Assembly (NCBI GenBank): GCA_037952775.1
Contig: JBANAY010000004.1
Span: 62,001-126,000 of the forward strand
Direction: 5' to 3'
Origin: Clonostachys chloroleuca
Lineage: Eukaryota; Ascomycota; Sordariomycetes; Hypocreales; Bionectriaceae
Length of the DNA stretch: 64,000 nt
Position numbers and translations under genes: made by a program. Under the pieces are notes generated by a model. It was not told the origin of the DNA. It worked only from the letters and a program-made list of their open reading frames with translations, and did not search any database. Below are positions 13,567-24,466 of this stretch, piece by piece; the stretch's first letter is position 1; every line of letters starts with the position of its first letter.

Positions 13567-14623
13567 ATGGACGGCAAACGACACCCCAGCTCGTTCCAGC
13601 AGCTTGAGAAGCTTGGAGAGGGAACATATGCAACTGTGAGTAGCAGCAGTGCCCTCCGCGTAGTAAGCATCATCATATGCTAACACGCTCTTCTCAGGTG
13701 TTCAAAGGCCGAAATCGTCAGACGGGCGAGCTAGTTGCGCTCAAGGAGATTCACCTTGATTCTGAGGAGGGAACCCCCTCAACAGCTATCCGCGAGATTT
13801 CCCTCATGAAAGAGCTCAAACACGAGAATATCGTCGGCCTCCACGATGTCATCCACACCGAAAACAAGCTGATGCTCGTCTTCGAATATATGGATGGTGA
13901 CCTCAAGCGGTACATGGATACCCACGGTGAACGCGGAGCCCTGCCACCCACCACCATCAAGTCCTTCATGTACCAGCTCCTGAAGGGCATTGATTTCTGC
14001 CATCAGAACCGTGTTCTCCACAGAGATCTGAAGCCTCAGAATCTTCTCATCAATAATAAGGGTATACTGAAGCTGGGAGATTTTGGTTTGGCACGAGCCT
14101 TTGGAATTCCGGTCAACACCTTCTCCAACGAAGTTGTCACCCTGTGGTACCGCGCCCCCGATGTTCTGCTCGGCAGCAGGACGTATAACACCAGCATTGA
14201 TATTTGGTCGGCTGGCTGCATCATGGCAGAGATGTATACTGGCCGCCCGCTTTTCCCTGGAACAACCAATGAGGACCAGATCGTGAAAATCTTCAGAATT
14301 ATGGGTACGCCCACTGAGCGCACATGGCCGGGTATCACACAGCTTCCCGAGTATAAACCAAATTTCCAGATGTATGCCACCCAGGATCTGAGGAACATCC
14401 TTCAGGCAATCGATCCCACTGGCATTGATCTGCTTCAACGTATGCTGCAGTTGCGACCAGAACTGCGAATCAGCGCTCAGGACGCTCTTCAACACCCTGG
14501 TTTAATGATCTCGTCATGCAGCAGCAGCAACATCATCACCACCACCAACAGCAGGCTATGCAGGCGCAAGCCAGACACTACCAACAGGGCGTCCAAACCC
14601 CTGGCTATGACGGATACAATTAG
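13567..14623 (+). CDS. PHO85: PHO85-type cyclin-dependent kinase, one apparent frameshift
   Basis: Ser/Thr kinase of the Pho85/Cdk5 class that works with Pcl/Pho80-type cyclins in phosphate sensing, polarity and cell-cycle control. Exon 1 is 13567-13635 and exon 2 starts at 13698 (62-nt intron inside the Gly-rich loop, [11 protein letters not shown]). Visible hallmarks are ALKEI (ATP-binding Lys), PSTAIRE (cyclin helix), HRDLKPQN (catalytic loop), DFGLARAFG and [10 protein letters not shown]. After DALQHP the frame breaks at 14496-14497. Adding one base restores the conserved Trp-Phe of kinase subdomain XI and a Gln/His-rich tail ending QTPGYDGYN with stop at 14621-14623, giving 331 aa. As read, translation runs on in the wrong frame to 14780. 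No intron can explain the break. A sequence error is the most likely cause. Confidence 0.92.
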
Positions 14624-14630
14624 ACTTTTC

Positions 14631-14648
14631 TTTTTTTTTTTTTTTTTT
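14631..14648 (+). repeat. T18 homopolymer in PHO85 3' UTR
   Basis: Eighteen consecutive T residues directly after the PHO85 stop, preceded by TTTTC. The rest of the convergent spacer 14624-14980 shows nothing else recognisable. Confidence 0.9.
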
Positions 14649-14980
14649 ATCCTGTTTGGAGTATCTGGGAGACGAAATTACTTTAATTGCGGTCTGAAAA
14701 CATTCGGGTTTCTATATTTCCCACTCTTCTTTTTGAACACATTTTCTTCTTCACCGGGATTAGGGTGGTATTGGAGTTGATCGCGGCTTGCGTATGGGTC
14801 AAAGCATGTTTAATGATAGAGGGTTCTGTCGAATTCTTGTGTGCGAGCAAATCCCGAAGACTCTGGATGATAGGGCGGTGATACCTTTTATCAAAAAAAT
14901 TGCCGTTAGTGAAAATGCTTTGCTATGATATACTTCTTTCCCAAACTTTTGCCCACCACTCTCCGCATGTGAAGTTTTCT

Positions 14981-16146
14981 CTAATGTCTATTTACAAGAC
15001 TGCCGTCTACTGGGCTCCTAAATTTGCGTTTATTTGGCTCTTTGAGCCAAGTTTCCGCTAATGCAGCTGCTTCATCATCATCTGGCGCGAGTCCCATTGT
15101 CTCTCGCAGTTTCCCAATCTCATCTCGAACTCTCTTCGCAACGTCAATCCTCAACTGAACAGCTTCGGGCTGATCCTTGAGTAGGTCTGGGTCCCCGGCC
15201 TTCTCGACGAGGCTCTTCCACTGAGACCGCTCGCGCTCAAATAAGCGACCGACGTTCGTTGGCTCTCCGATGATCATACGGAACCGTTGTCCAATGCGTG
15301 GCGCCCATCGAGGGAAACCTCTCTCCTCGGACATGATGTTTTGCGTGCCATGTACGTACATGGGGATGAAATCAGGCGCTGGTTCGCTCTCCAGAATAAG
15401 TCGAGACACCCCCCATTTGAAATACCTCAAGGTCCCTTCCTGATTCTGATGACAGCATGCCTCAGGAAATACATGGACCCAGGCATGGTGATTGGCTACA
15501 AACTGCGCTGGAGACACGAAGGAATCCTTGCTGTCTGTAGAGAAGGTAAGAGGGTTTTTCTGGTTAATAACCGATGAAGGGGAAGAAAGTAACTTCAAGG
15601 CCTCAGTCATGGTTGGCTGAAACAGGCCCCCATGCGATGAATGCCATGAGCGATGGGTGGGAAGAACTTGTCCCAGGCTGAAGAATGTAGAGAGAGCCCT
15701 GTAGCGTAGGTTGTTAAGACCAAGACTTGGAAAGCCATTGGGGTTATGGAAGTAAGGCGTACTTGTTCTTGAAGCAAATGTCATGGGCGCCCAGACCCCA
15801 GCGAAGGTTCTCGGGATCAAATGCATAACGCATAGGAAGGACACCCCAGATCAAAGGATCGTCGATACTTTATAAATTGTCAGATTATGTGGAATAAATA
15901 TATGGCCTGTTTCGGAGGAAGAAACACATACACTGCAGCGTGGTTACAAACCGTCAGGAGCCCACAGTTCCGTTGATGCGCCTTTCGCTTGTCGAGAACT
16001 CCAAGGAGATTATCCAGCCCATCAACTTCAACGCTATTCAGTCCGTAGAGAAACCCGCGCGATAACATTCCAACAGATCCCATTACAGCCATGGAGCCAA
16101 GTCTCCATGGTAGACTTGGTCGCTGAGGCGGCGCCGTCCCAGACAT
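14981..16146 (-). CDS. TAZ1: Tafazzin, cardiolipin-remodelling transacylase (TAZ1)
   Basis: Mitochondrial membrane-bound phospholipid-lysophospholipid transacylase that remodels cardiolipin. Three exons (16146-15932, 15867-15763, 15698-14981; introns 64 and 64 nt) give 345 aa. The acyltransferase HX4D motif is His69...Asp74 (CNHAAVIDDPLIWGVLP), joined across intron 1. The tafazzin block WGLGAHDICFKNK, then GQVLPTHR and RYFKWGVSRLILES, follows. Motif III reads FPEACCHQ, so the glycine usual after FPE in PlsC-type acyltransferases is alanine. The C-terminus has a coiled, charged extension (VRDEIGKLRETMG). An in-frame ATG at 16161 would add five residues (MKQTI); I chose MSGTAPPQRP as the family-like start. 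It converges on PHO85 and is divergent from the NOSIP-like gene. Confidence 0.92.
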
Positions 16147-16426
16147 GATTGTTTGTTTCATAGCTCAGCCATCCTCCTATGCTCCAAGTAATTTTTAGAT
16201 CGGTCCAAGTCCCTTACCCCAAACGCAAAGGAACAAGGCCAATTGGCTAGAGAAAGCTAGATATGAGTTTCCTGGTAGCGGATCAGAGGCGGCATGAAAC
16301 AAAAGCTCCAGGTTAAATTGGCTAGCCAGCTAGCCAGACAAAAAGTTATTGCGCGTCGGGATTCGAAATCGAACTAGGTGGGTACTTCAGGTTGTCGCTC
16401 CTTACCCGGTAGCCGACCGAGAAAGA

Positions 16427-16445
16427 GTACCTGCATCGGAGGTAC
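16427..16445. repeat. Small inverted repeat (GTACCT / AGGTAC)
   Basis: A 6-bp stem (16427-16432 with 16440-16445) encloses a 7-nt loop, of the same type as those at 9492 and 55862. Confidence 0.7.
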
Positions 16446-16531
16446 ATGCCCTCGAGCACAGCCAGGTACTCGACCTGTATCCGCATATCATCTGAATTTA
16501 AACCTCCAAGACGCGCATATCGTCGACCAAG

Positions 16532-16539
16532 TATATAAG
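16532..16539 (+). promoter_or_regulatory. TATA box of the NOSIP-like gene
   Basis: TATATAAG lies about 60 bp upstream of the proposed ATG at 16598. Confidence 0.5.
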
Positions 16540-16597
16540 GCACTCAACCCGAGGACCCGATCTTGAGTTCCTGGGCTTTTGCTCCTCTTCTCCGGCA

Positions 16598-17861
16598 ATG
16601 TCACACAGTAAGGCCGTCCCAGCGTTCCAGCCATTGCCCGCCCGCTGCTAGCTTTGGATCAATGGATTAATCAATCAGGCAAAAGAAACACCTCCCGACC
16701 CGTCTTCACCTCGCACGAACGCCAGCTGGCCAAGGCAAGCTGGAAGTCGTCTTCCGCACGCCTGAACAGAGACTCGTACCTGCCGTTTGGCTCCTGCAGC
16801 CTATGCCTCGAACTCGCCCGAGACCCAGTCACATGCTCATGGGGCGACATCTTTTGTCGCGAGTGCGCGCTCGCTAACATCCTCTCGCAGAAGAAGGAGC
16901 TTAAAAGGGCGAACAAGGCGCGCCGGGATGCGGAATTGGAAGCGACCCGAAACGATGCGCTACAGGACGAAGAGGACCAAGCGCAGGTGGTGAAAGATTT
17001 CGAGTTGGTCCAGGCTGGCCTGCAGGCCGGGTCAAGCTCGGCCGGTAAAAAGAAGAGTTATTTTGTTGAGGAAGCTCCTGCGAATTCAAGCAATGGAGGG
17101 CAAGAGCTTGTAGTCGCTGGCAGCCATGGAACAAAGCGGAAGCTGGCTTTAGATGAGGACGAGCTCAATCGTGCAGCAAAAGAAGACAGGGCAAAAGCAA
17201 GGAGAGCAACTGAACAAGAGAAGGTAAGCAGATACTCCCACATGATAGAGATAGGATATAGCTATTCTATCCTCGACTGGACTGGGGGAAGCTGTTTATG
17301 GAAATGCCTGAGTTTGGGAGCTAACAAAATGTGCTGTTGCAGGCCTCCAGTGACTCTCTCCCGTCCTTCTGGACACCATCACTCACCCCAGATATTCGAG
17401 ATAGCAAACTTGCACCTGCAGCGAAGAAGTCGAAAGATACACCGCTCTGTCCAGCATCCAACGACGGCAATTCCCATCCTTTCTCCATGAACAAGCTCAT
17501 CACCGTTCGGTTCCACGAACAATACGATACAGCCTCCCAGCAGGATAAAAGGTCATGCCCGTCGTGCTTAAAGTTGTTAACAAATGCCTCGGCCCCTATT
17601 CTTGCAAAGCGCTGCGGCCATGTATTATGTTCCAAATGCGTCAAGCAGTTCATTTTGCCCTCCGCCAAAGATGCGAGCCAGGACACGGATTCAATCATCA
17701 CATGCTATGTCTGCGACGAGACCGTCGCGCTGGCGTCCGACGCACCTGGGTCATCCCAAGGCCTCCCTGTAGGACTGGTTGCTCTCAAATCTGAGGGAAC
17801 AGGATTCTCAGCCCGGGGAGCCAGCACAGTCGAGAAATCCGGAGTTGGTTTCCAGTGTTAG
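16598..17861 (+). CDS. NOSIP-family RING/U-box protein
   Basis: Nuclear E3-ligase-like protein of the NOSIP (nitric-oxide-synthase-interacting) family, in many eukaryotes a spliceosome-associated factor. Exons 16598-16607, 16679-17223 and 17343-17861 give 357 aa. The first exon codes only MSH plus one base; joining it gives MSHSKRNTSRPVFT, the conserved N-terminus of the family. The N-terminal zinc/U-box region reads CSLCLELARDPVTC...GDIFCRECALANIL (about residues 43-70). A Lys/Glu-rich coiled linker follows. The C-terminal RING has CPSCLKLL, RCGHVLCSKCV and CYVCDETV. Intron 2 is 119 nt. The ATG at 16654 seen in the unspliced sequence is intronic. The domain call is firm; its biological role here is inferred from the family. 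Confidence 0.9.
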
Positions 17862-18682
17862 CTCCACCGTCACAGAAATATCAACAAATGCCTTCTCAAG
17901 TATAAGGAACCCTTAACAATTATCCACTTGCCCATAGATGCGGACATAATGATAGATTTATACATTTGATCTCTAGCCAAGGCGCAATTACTTGTTCTTA
18001 ACTACAACAACAGACAAGCATACGCCATAACGGATATTGGAGGCGAAGAAGCCAAGACGAATATCTTGTGGTTGAGAGAGCCGATGAGTTAACTCCCACT
18101 GGATAATATTGTATTGTATAGTGTGTACTTGGTTTCATAACAGAATCCCGAATCATTTGATTTAGGCTACTACCAGCCCTTTAAAAAGAAGTTGGCAAAT
18201 TCAGGTTCTGCTTAGGGCAAAGGTAATAGCTTCTCAAGGATCATGACTCCCTTTTTGCAATAGCTGCATTATGAGTATGAGTGAGCAGACCCATGTACAG
18301 TGTTAGGAGAACTGTTACGAAAGCTTGGTGATATCTGTCTGCTGTAATAAATTGTGCAAGTAGCCAGGCTCTGAATTTCTCCGCCAGTATGTACCCAGCC
18401 TCTTGAGATATAGCCAATGTATTGTTGTCCGGCGCCCCGACCTGTAAGTTATTTATATTGCAAACACCAATCCCCAGCGCCATGCAATGCAGAACCATCA
18501 ATCCATAAAACATTCTGAGAAGACATCTCAATCTCAAAAACTCAAAAATAGACAAAGCCACACAATTCCAAGCAGAAAGCGAGGAGGAGGGTGAAGCAGA
18601 GGAGATTCGGCCCGCCTCAAAAAGCTCCACCATCATTGATCATAATCATTATATGTAGCACTTTAACACGTGGCCGTGATCT
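17862..18682. other. Convergent 3' region of NOSIP-like and SGF73 genes
   Basis: An 821-bp AT-richer spacer. A 131-codon ORF on the minus strand (18241-18636) has two hydrophobic stretches but no family match I recognise and no conserved look; I do not call it. Confidence 0.45.
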
Positions 18683-20188
18683 CTACCCTCTGCTGGCCAC
18701 AGAGGGCCTTCGGTGTGTTCCGGTAGACCCTGAAATGCTCGGTACGCGGCTGGCGGTACCAAAGCCAGCCATATTGATCTCTGGCTCGCCCGGAGCGTCT
18801 TCGCCCTCGGGAAACGCTGAGTTCACATCACCAAACCTTGTGTTGTCGAGTCCTTTCACTGCAAAAATATTGTTGCGCCCCCCATTCGTAGCCATCTGTA
18901 GCTGTTCGTGGAGCCTGGCCAGTTGATATTGGCGCTTAATCGGTACGAAAATCGGCTGTGGTATAACGGGCTGGGGTTTCCAGTTGGCAAGTGCGCTCAT
19001 CACTGCTCCAGCCTCCTCGTCTGAGTCAACTGGCCCGTTATTCATCTCGTCCTCGTCTTCAAGAGGAGCATTTGCATCTAACGCGGCCTCTGATAACCGG
19101 GGGAAAAGCAAAGGATGTCAGTCTTGTAAAATAAACCAAGCTCGGTCGAGACCAAAACAGGAGGGGCTCACTCTGTTGCTTCGCCTGATTCTTCTTCTGG
19201 TAGGCAGCCAGAAGCATGTCATAGGGGAGCGATCTACCCGCGACAGCTCGTTTAGCACCCATACTATGACTTTTGCAAGTAAGGGACCTGGCACAGGGCT
19301 GTCCGTTTGGAAGTATAACACCACATTGTCGTTCGACATCAACAGGACCTATTCAATCTTGTTAGTGCAAACTTCTTGAAAGTCTGTTGAGTCCGGGCCC
19401 TTACCTTTAGTCTTGGGGGCTTTCGCCTTGGGTTCATCCTTCTTCTTTTTAGCCTTGGGACCTTTCTCGAAATCTGCGTCTGCCTTTCGTTTCTTCCCAG
19501 AACCGTCGGGCTTCTTCCCAGGCTTCTTCGACGCCTTGCCTTTCTTGCCAGGGGAGCCTTCAGCCTCATCGCTGTCATCGTCCTTGCCATCCCCGTTCTC
19601 TTCGTCAGCTTTTCGTTGTTCTTCCTCCCTGGCAGCTTCTTTGGCCCTTTCTCTCGCCTCACGCGCCTCCTTTTTACGCTGCGCCTTCTCCCTCTTGACC
19701 TTTAGACATTGGTTGATATGAGCGGTCGCAGCGGTTTTCAGAACGTTCTTCTTGCAGTGCTTGCATTGCTGCAATTCAGGGCTATCCTCCAACGGCCGGC
19801 CAGTCGCAAAGGCATCTCGTGCATCATCTTCCAGCTGGTTTACGACAGGGCTGGGCGATACAGCTGTCGATGAAGCTTTGTCGTTTTTGTTGTCTCCTTC
19901 TGCACAGCCCAACGTATTAGCAGGTACAAGACGGCATAAGCAACCGAGCAGAGATGGAATGCGCCGGACTCTAGCCGCAATGCGCACCTACCCTCTAAAA
20001 TGCTGCCATCCCTCCAGTTCCCAGGTTTGCTGTGCTTGGGAGGCACTTTTCTCAATTTGATAACGCCATTCTTGATCTCCTTCTTCGATGCCACTTTGAT
20101 GGTTTGCTCGTCACCTGCCCGGTTGAACTTTTTGTTAGTGGTGGTTCTCCAACATGAGGTGGGCTGCGGGATGGCGCGAACCGGCCAT
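18683..20188 (-). CDS. SGF73: SAGA deubiquitinase-module subunit SGF73 (ataxin-7-like, SCA7 domain)
   Basis: Anchors the histone H2B deubiquitinase module to the SAGA coactivator in the nucleus. Exons are 20188-20182, 20114-19992, 19899-19405, 19348-19172 and 19089-18683 (402 aa). Order of parts: an N-terminal block [20 protein letters not shown] that binds SAGA/DUB partners, a zinc-finger-like [20 protein letters not shown], a long Lys/Glu-rich stretch, and the SCA7 domain ([20 protein letters not shown], then [12 protein letters not shown] and [15 protein letters not shown]). The 5' end is the weak point. The frame of the second exon has no good ATG, so I infer a 7-nt first exon (ATGGCCG) with a GTTCGC donor and a CTAAC branch plus GGCAG acceptor; the total is then an exact multiple of three. 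Everything downstream is well supported. Confidence 0.87.
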
Positions 20189-21263
20189 GTCGACCAGCGC
20201 GTAGGTCCGGCTGGGGGATGAGTCTCCAGAAAAACAGTCAAGGTCTCATCTGCAGGGAGTTTGAGTATGGCCTTGATGGCCGTCAACAAAATAAAAACGA
20301 AGGGTATTGATGCCGAGTCTGCTAGTAGAAAGGAGATAGTCTGGGATGCTGGATATCGTAACACGGCCTGGAGGTTGTCGCGAGCCAAAGGACCCCATAC
20401 AGTAATAATAGCAGTACGTAGCCGATTGCGGTGTGTGGAGAAACAAAGTAAGTCCAGTCAGTACCCACGTAGAAGGCACGGCGTGGTAGGAAGCGGTTCC
20501 AGGCTGCCCATAATAAGCGCAACAATAATCTTCCGACCGCACCTAGGTGGTACAGCCCAACCCACTAAAACACTGCCAGTAGTTGGTGCCTGATGGCATC
20601 CCAAGGTAGCATCGCCAGTGCATCATACGGCAGACCAGCAGAAGTCGATGCCTAAGGGTTCTTTCGTAGTCACCCAATAATGCAGGTATACATCATTGTG
20701 AAAGTTGGTCCACTTAGAAGGGACATCCAGAATATGCATAACACTGAATTATACTCCAATGTACAATGTAGGCAGAGACAAGCTAGTACTCGTCCGCTAG
20801 GTGCTTCATAGATCCATGTGGTTTCTTCCGTTCATCCCAACCGTACGCCCTTTTCCGAACTCATGCTGATCAAGCAGATACGATTCCCACAACTCCTTTT
20901 CCGCTCGCTTGCTCCGAAAGCTCACTGATAAATGCGCCCAGCTCCGCCGTTGTGCTAGGAAAAGAATGCCCGTAAACTCCCAAAATATACCCGTCAACCC
21001 CATCTGCCAGAAGCCTGGTCATTTTCGCGCCACAGTTCTCTCCTCCATATATATGTGAGCTCTTTACCTTCTCTCCATTACCGAAAGACCCTCAACAGAA
21101 TTCCCGGCAGGTAAAAGTCGTGAATGAAATACAAGAGGAGATGATGCACAAAGAGAAAAGAAAATAATAAAAGGAGGGAACAAACAACTAGATGAGTGAG
21201 AAAATGAGAGGTCATTAGATAGAAATGTTACTTGAGAGTGAGAGAGGGTAGACCAGGTTTGAT
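20189..21263. other. Spacer between SGF73 and the Zn2Cys6 gene
   Basis: Both neighbours are on the minus strand, so this is the SGF73 promoter plus the 3' region of the regulator gene. An AG-rich stretch (about 21100-21250) reads as pyrimidine-rich on the transcribed strand. No gene was seen. Confidence 0.45.
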
Positions 21264-23122
21264 TCAACCGGTTGATGATGATGCTGACGCAGGGTTCAAA
21301 TTCTGCAATCGATCACGATGCATCATTAACTCGTTCATCGTCCCCTTGGCATTTAGCATGCCCATGTCTCCCCAGATACACTCCATGATTGCGTAAGTCC
21401 AATCGAGGTCCTCTATTGAAACCCCCGGAGCGCAAGCTGCACCCTTTAGGTGAAAAAGAAGAATAGGTATCGCAGCTGAGCCAGCCCCACCACCTGGCTG
21501 TATTTGTCGCACAGAGAGATTGCCCTTTTCCCCAAGAAGCGGATGGCGCCAATGCGAAGGGGTGCTCGCAAATAAGTCTTTGCTGAGTCGTTGAATGATT
21601 TGAAGAGGTGAGGGTGCCCCGGGGACCTTCGAGGAGGTTGCTATCGAAGGGGAACCGTTAATAATTTCGAATATTGCCTGGTTGACGAGAACTCTCGCCC
21701 AACGATAGTAATTCCACATGGCTGCAATCCACATATCGGAATAGCGATGGTACTCTCCCCGGAAGATAGCAGCGGGATGGAAATGGTTTCCATTTTCTGT
21801 TGAAAAGAGCCACTGGCCGTCAAGAGACTCCTCCCATGTGGCAAGGCGACTATCCAAGCGCTCCAATTTTTGGAGAGCATCTTTCCGGGCAGCACCTTGA
21901 AGGCTAGGGGAACGAAACCGTATACAAGAGGAAAGCTCGACAAACTGAGCAACCAGTAGTCCTAGTTCAGCCGCTGGCTCATCCTCCGGCGTCATAGCCT
22001 GGCGAGCGAAAGTCACCCAATCAAGAAACATTGCGGGGAGGTCCATGCCGGTTTCATAAGCGGTTATGAACTATTGTTGATCAGCGTCTAGAATCCCAAT
22101 GAAAAAAAGGCTGGCTAAACTAACCGTAGAGTAACATAGTTGCAATAGAGGTCGAACACCACCACACTGGGCTTGCTGCATGGGAAACCAACTCCGAATT
22201 AGAGCAGCGCCGCCAGCTACGTGAGCATAGACGGTCCCCGCACTCAATTCCGTGCCTTTAACTAGCTGTTTGTTTTGTCAGTACCAACGCTAGGAAATAA
22301 TGGGCGGCAAACATACCTCAAAAAGAGCTAACAAAACAACTAAACGACTTGTGACATCGACAGAGGGCTGTTGCTTGGACTGTATCAATTGACCTGCGGT
22401 ACGAAGCGCGCTACCATATTGCCTACGAGCTGTTGACATAAGTTCGAGGTCGCCTTTAAGATTTGATAGCCCAGCCAGTCCAACAGCGGTGAAGATATCT
22501 CGCAAAGCAGGGTCCCAATGCCATCCGCCCATGCTCAGTTCTGCGGCAGTTCTAGGCTCGTCCGGGTGCCCAATAAGATAGCGGTTGATGTAAAACCGAA
22601 ATCCTTGATCTTCGTAACTTTCCCCAATGGACGGATGCACACCTCCGTGGAGATAGGGAGCGAGGTCCGTCGAGAACCCCGCATGTGAAGATGGGGGCGA
22701 AGGCAGGGTCGAAGCGGCCGAGATTTGGTCATGAGGAAGGGTTGAAGCGGGAGGTTTCGACGAAGTCGGTTCGGTTAAGGTAGATCCAGAAGCCTCTGGG
22801 ACATCATCTACACCCCACTGCGCATGAGCCTTCTGGATAACCTTGCTGCTCTCATCTCGAAACATAAGAGAAAGTTGGTCGCGATATCCCGGGCATTTCT
22901 TGCTAACCCGAACGCATTGGGAGCAATCGGGCCGGAGCTTGTCGCACTGCATAACAAGTGATCAACGTTAGTTGACCCATTCTTAGTATATTTAGTGGCT
23001 GATTAGAAAGATACACCGCGGCCACATTCAGCATATTCATGTAAAATGAGAGGGAGAATTACCTTGATTCGACGGGTGCGACAACTCTGGCAGCCCTGAG
23101 AGGCCTTACCGCAATAAACCAT
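21264..23122 (-). CDS. Zn2Cys6 (zinc binuclear cluster) transcription factor
   Basis: Fungal-specific nuclear regulator. Exons 23122-23063, 22946-22317, 22265-22125 and 22070-21264 (introns 116, 51, 54 nt) give 545 aa. The cluster CQSCRTRRIK/CDKLRPDCSQC...KKCPGY (residues about 11-39) is a canonical C-X2-C-X6-C-X6-C-X2-C-X6-C, split by intron 1 exactly before its third Cys. The first residues MVYCGKASQGC match a common Sordariomycete subfamily. After a Ser/Thr/Pro linker, the rest resembles the fungal transcription-factor-specific middle region (GWHWDPALRDIFTAVGLAG, RYSDMWIAAMWNYYRWARV). The target pathway cannot be told from the sequence. It stands next to a 3-kb gene-free region, with no biosynthetic cluster nearby. 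Confidence 0.92.
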
Positions 23123-24358
23123 GGCGTTTTTGTTGGGCAATGAGATGAAGGGTAACAGGCGACAGAGTTCTCACCCAGTCACCCTTGGTTCAGGCCGAAC
23201 TTAGAGGACCAGTGATAGATAGGAGAGAAAACGGCGATCTGAACCCATATCAACGAGTGAATAATAACAAATCCGTTAACGTGTGGGAGATGCCGCTCCT
23301 ATCCCATCAACCAATATAGCGTGAAGCAAACAATACCCGAGTAAATGTTGACAGATTTCCAAATTTCTCTCCCGGAACCACACCACCTACTCCTTGAAGT
23401 CACAAACGTTAGCATTATGTGCTTATGTAGTGAATGAGATTCCAAAAACGAGGAGACGAGGAACCTTCCATGGCGGATGCAATGGAATGTATAAGTGATC
23501 TGGGTTTAATGGAGAAGACAACGTCGTGATGTGCTCCAGTTGATCTCTAGCCTCTGCAACTCCGACGCGGCAAAAGTCTCCGTTTATAGACTGATATGAC
23601 GCAAATCTCTGGTCAAGATGGTGTTTGGCACCTCAAATGCTTCATTCAGCTGGAGCCGATGACTCCCTGGGCTTCCCAGCCAAGATCAAGAAAAATCGCA
23701 AGAAACGTGCTGGGGCGAAGAGAAGGGCAAGTGTAGTCAAGTTGGACATGTTCCTTGGTGAACGAGAAGGATTTTGCGAACAGGGACTTTACCTTGCCCG
23801 ACAACAGATGGCGAGATCAGCAGCTCAGTTCCGTCTAATTACATGTAATCCAGGTCGTGCACATGAGAACCAAATCCTTTGGCGCTAAATGCAAAACGGC
23901 GAAAGTGATGTTTAAACAAATACCAGCTCGAACCAAATGAGGGGAGATCGCATCGTTCGTTGGCTCGTTCGTTTCCTCGTAGGTTCGTTCGTATCACCGT
24001 GGATTCGTGGGATCGAGTGCAACAGCTGTGCTGCATGTACCCAGACGAGCGCGGTGATGGTACCAGCCAACAAAGGACCTGCCAGACGGATGCTGATTGG
24101 AAAGATGGTCGGATTTCCCAATCAACTAATCGGCCAGGGCCACGTAAAGAAGAGCAACAAGATTGTCACCTTCCCAGATTGACAGCTGTATGGGACTGGA
24201 AGCTGTCGCCAATGTCGTCGTCGAAGCCCCCGGAGGGAGAGTTGCATAATTAGGGGAGAGTCGCACAGAGTTGGGGGTGGAGAACGAGCGGAAGCACGCC
24301 AAATATTAATCACTAATACACCCTCCTCCACCCTACTGCGACCTACATAGGTGCCTTG

Positions 24359-24375
24359 CTCCAGCAGCACTGGAG
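24359..24375. repeat. Small inverted repeat (CTCCAG / CTGGAG)
   Basis: A perfect 6-bp stem encloses a 5-nt loop, in a 130-bp patch rich in short palindromes. Confidence 0.6.
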
Positions 24376-24448
24376 GGCAGGGGATGCCAACATTGGTGGG
24401 AACCTTGGCGGACTGCCTGCCTGGAATTAGCGGGCTGCCAGCTGTTGC

Positions 24449-24466
24449 GCACCTCCACTGAGGTGC
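24449..24466. repeat. Small inverted repeat (GCACCTC / GAGGTGC)
   Basis: A perfect 7-bp stem encloses a 4-nt loop, CACT. Its core CTCCACTGAGGT is identical to the sequence at 9501-9511 and its left neighbour base, 15 kb away. Confidence 0.75.

Larger units (their letters stand above)
16147..16597. other. Divergent promoter of tafazzin and NOSIP-like genes
   Basis: Carries a doubled GCTAGCCA palindrome (about 16319-16335), a GTACCT/AGGTAC hairpin (16427-16445) and a TATA box for the right-hand gene. No gene was seen. Confidence 0.55.

Noticed and set aside
13779..14495. 238-codon minus-strand ORF opposite PHO85
   Set aside because: Pure shadow of the kinase coding frame.
18241..18636. 131-codon minus-strand ORF with two hydrophobic stretches
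   Set aside because: No recognisable family, AT-rich 3' spacer between convergent genes, no splice logic; kept only as a note.
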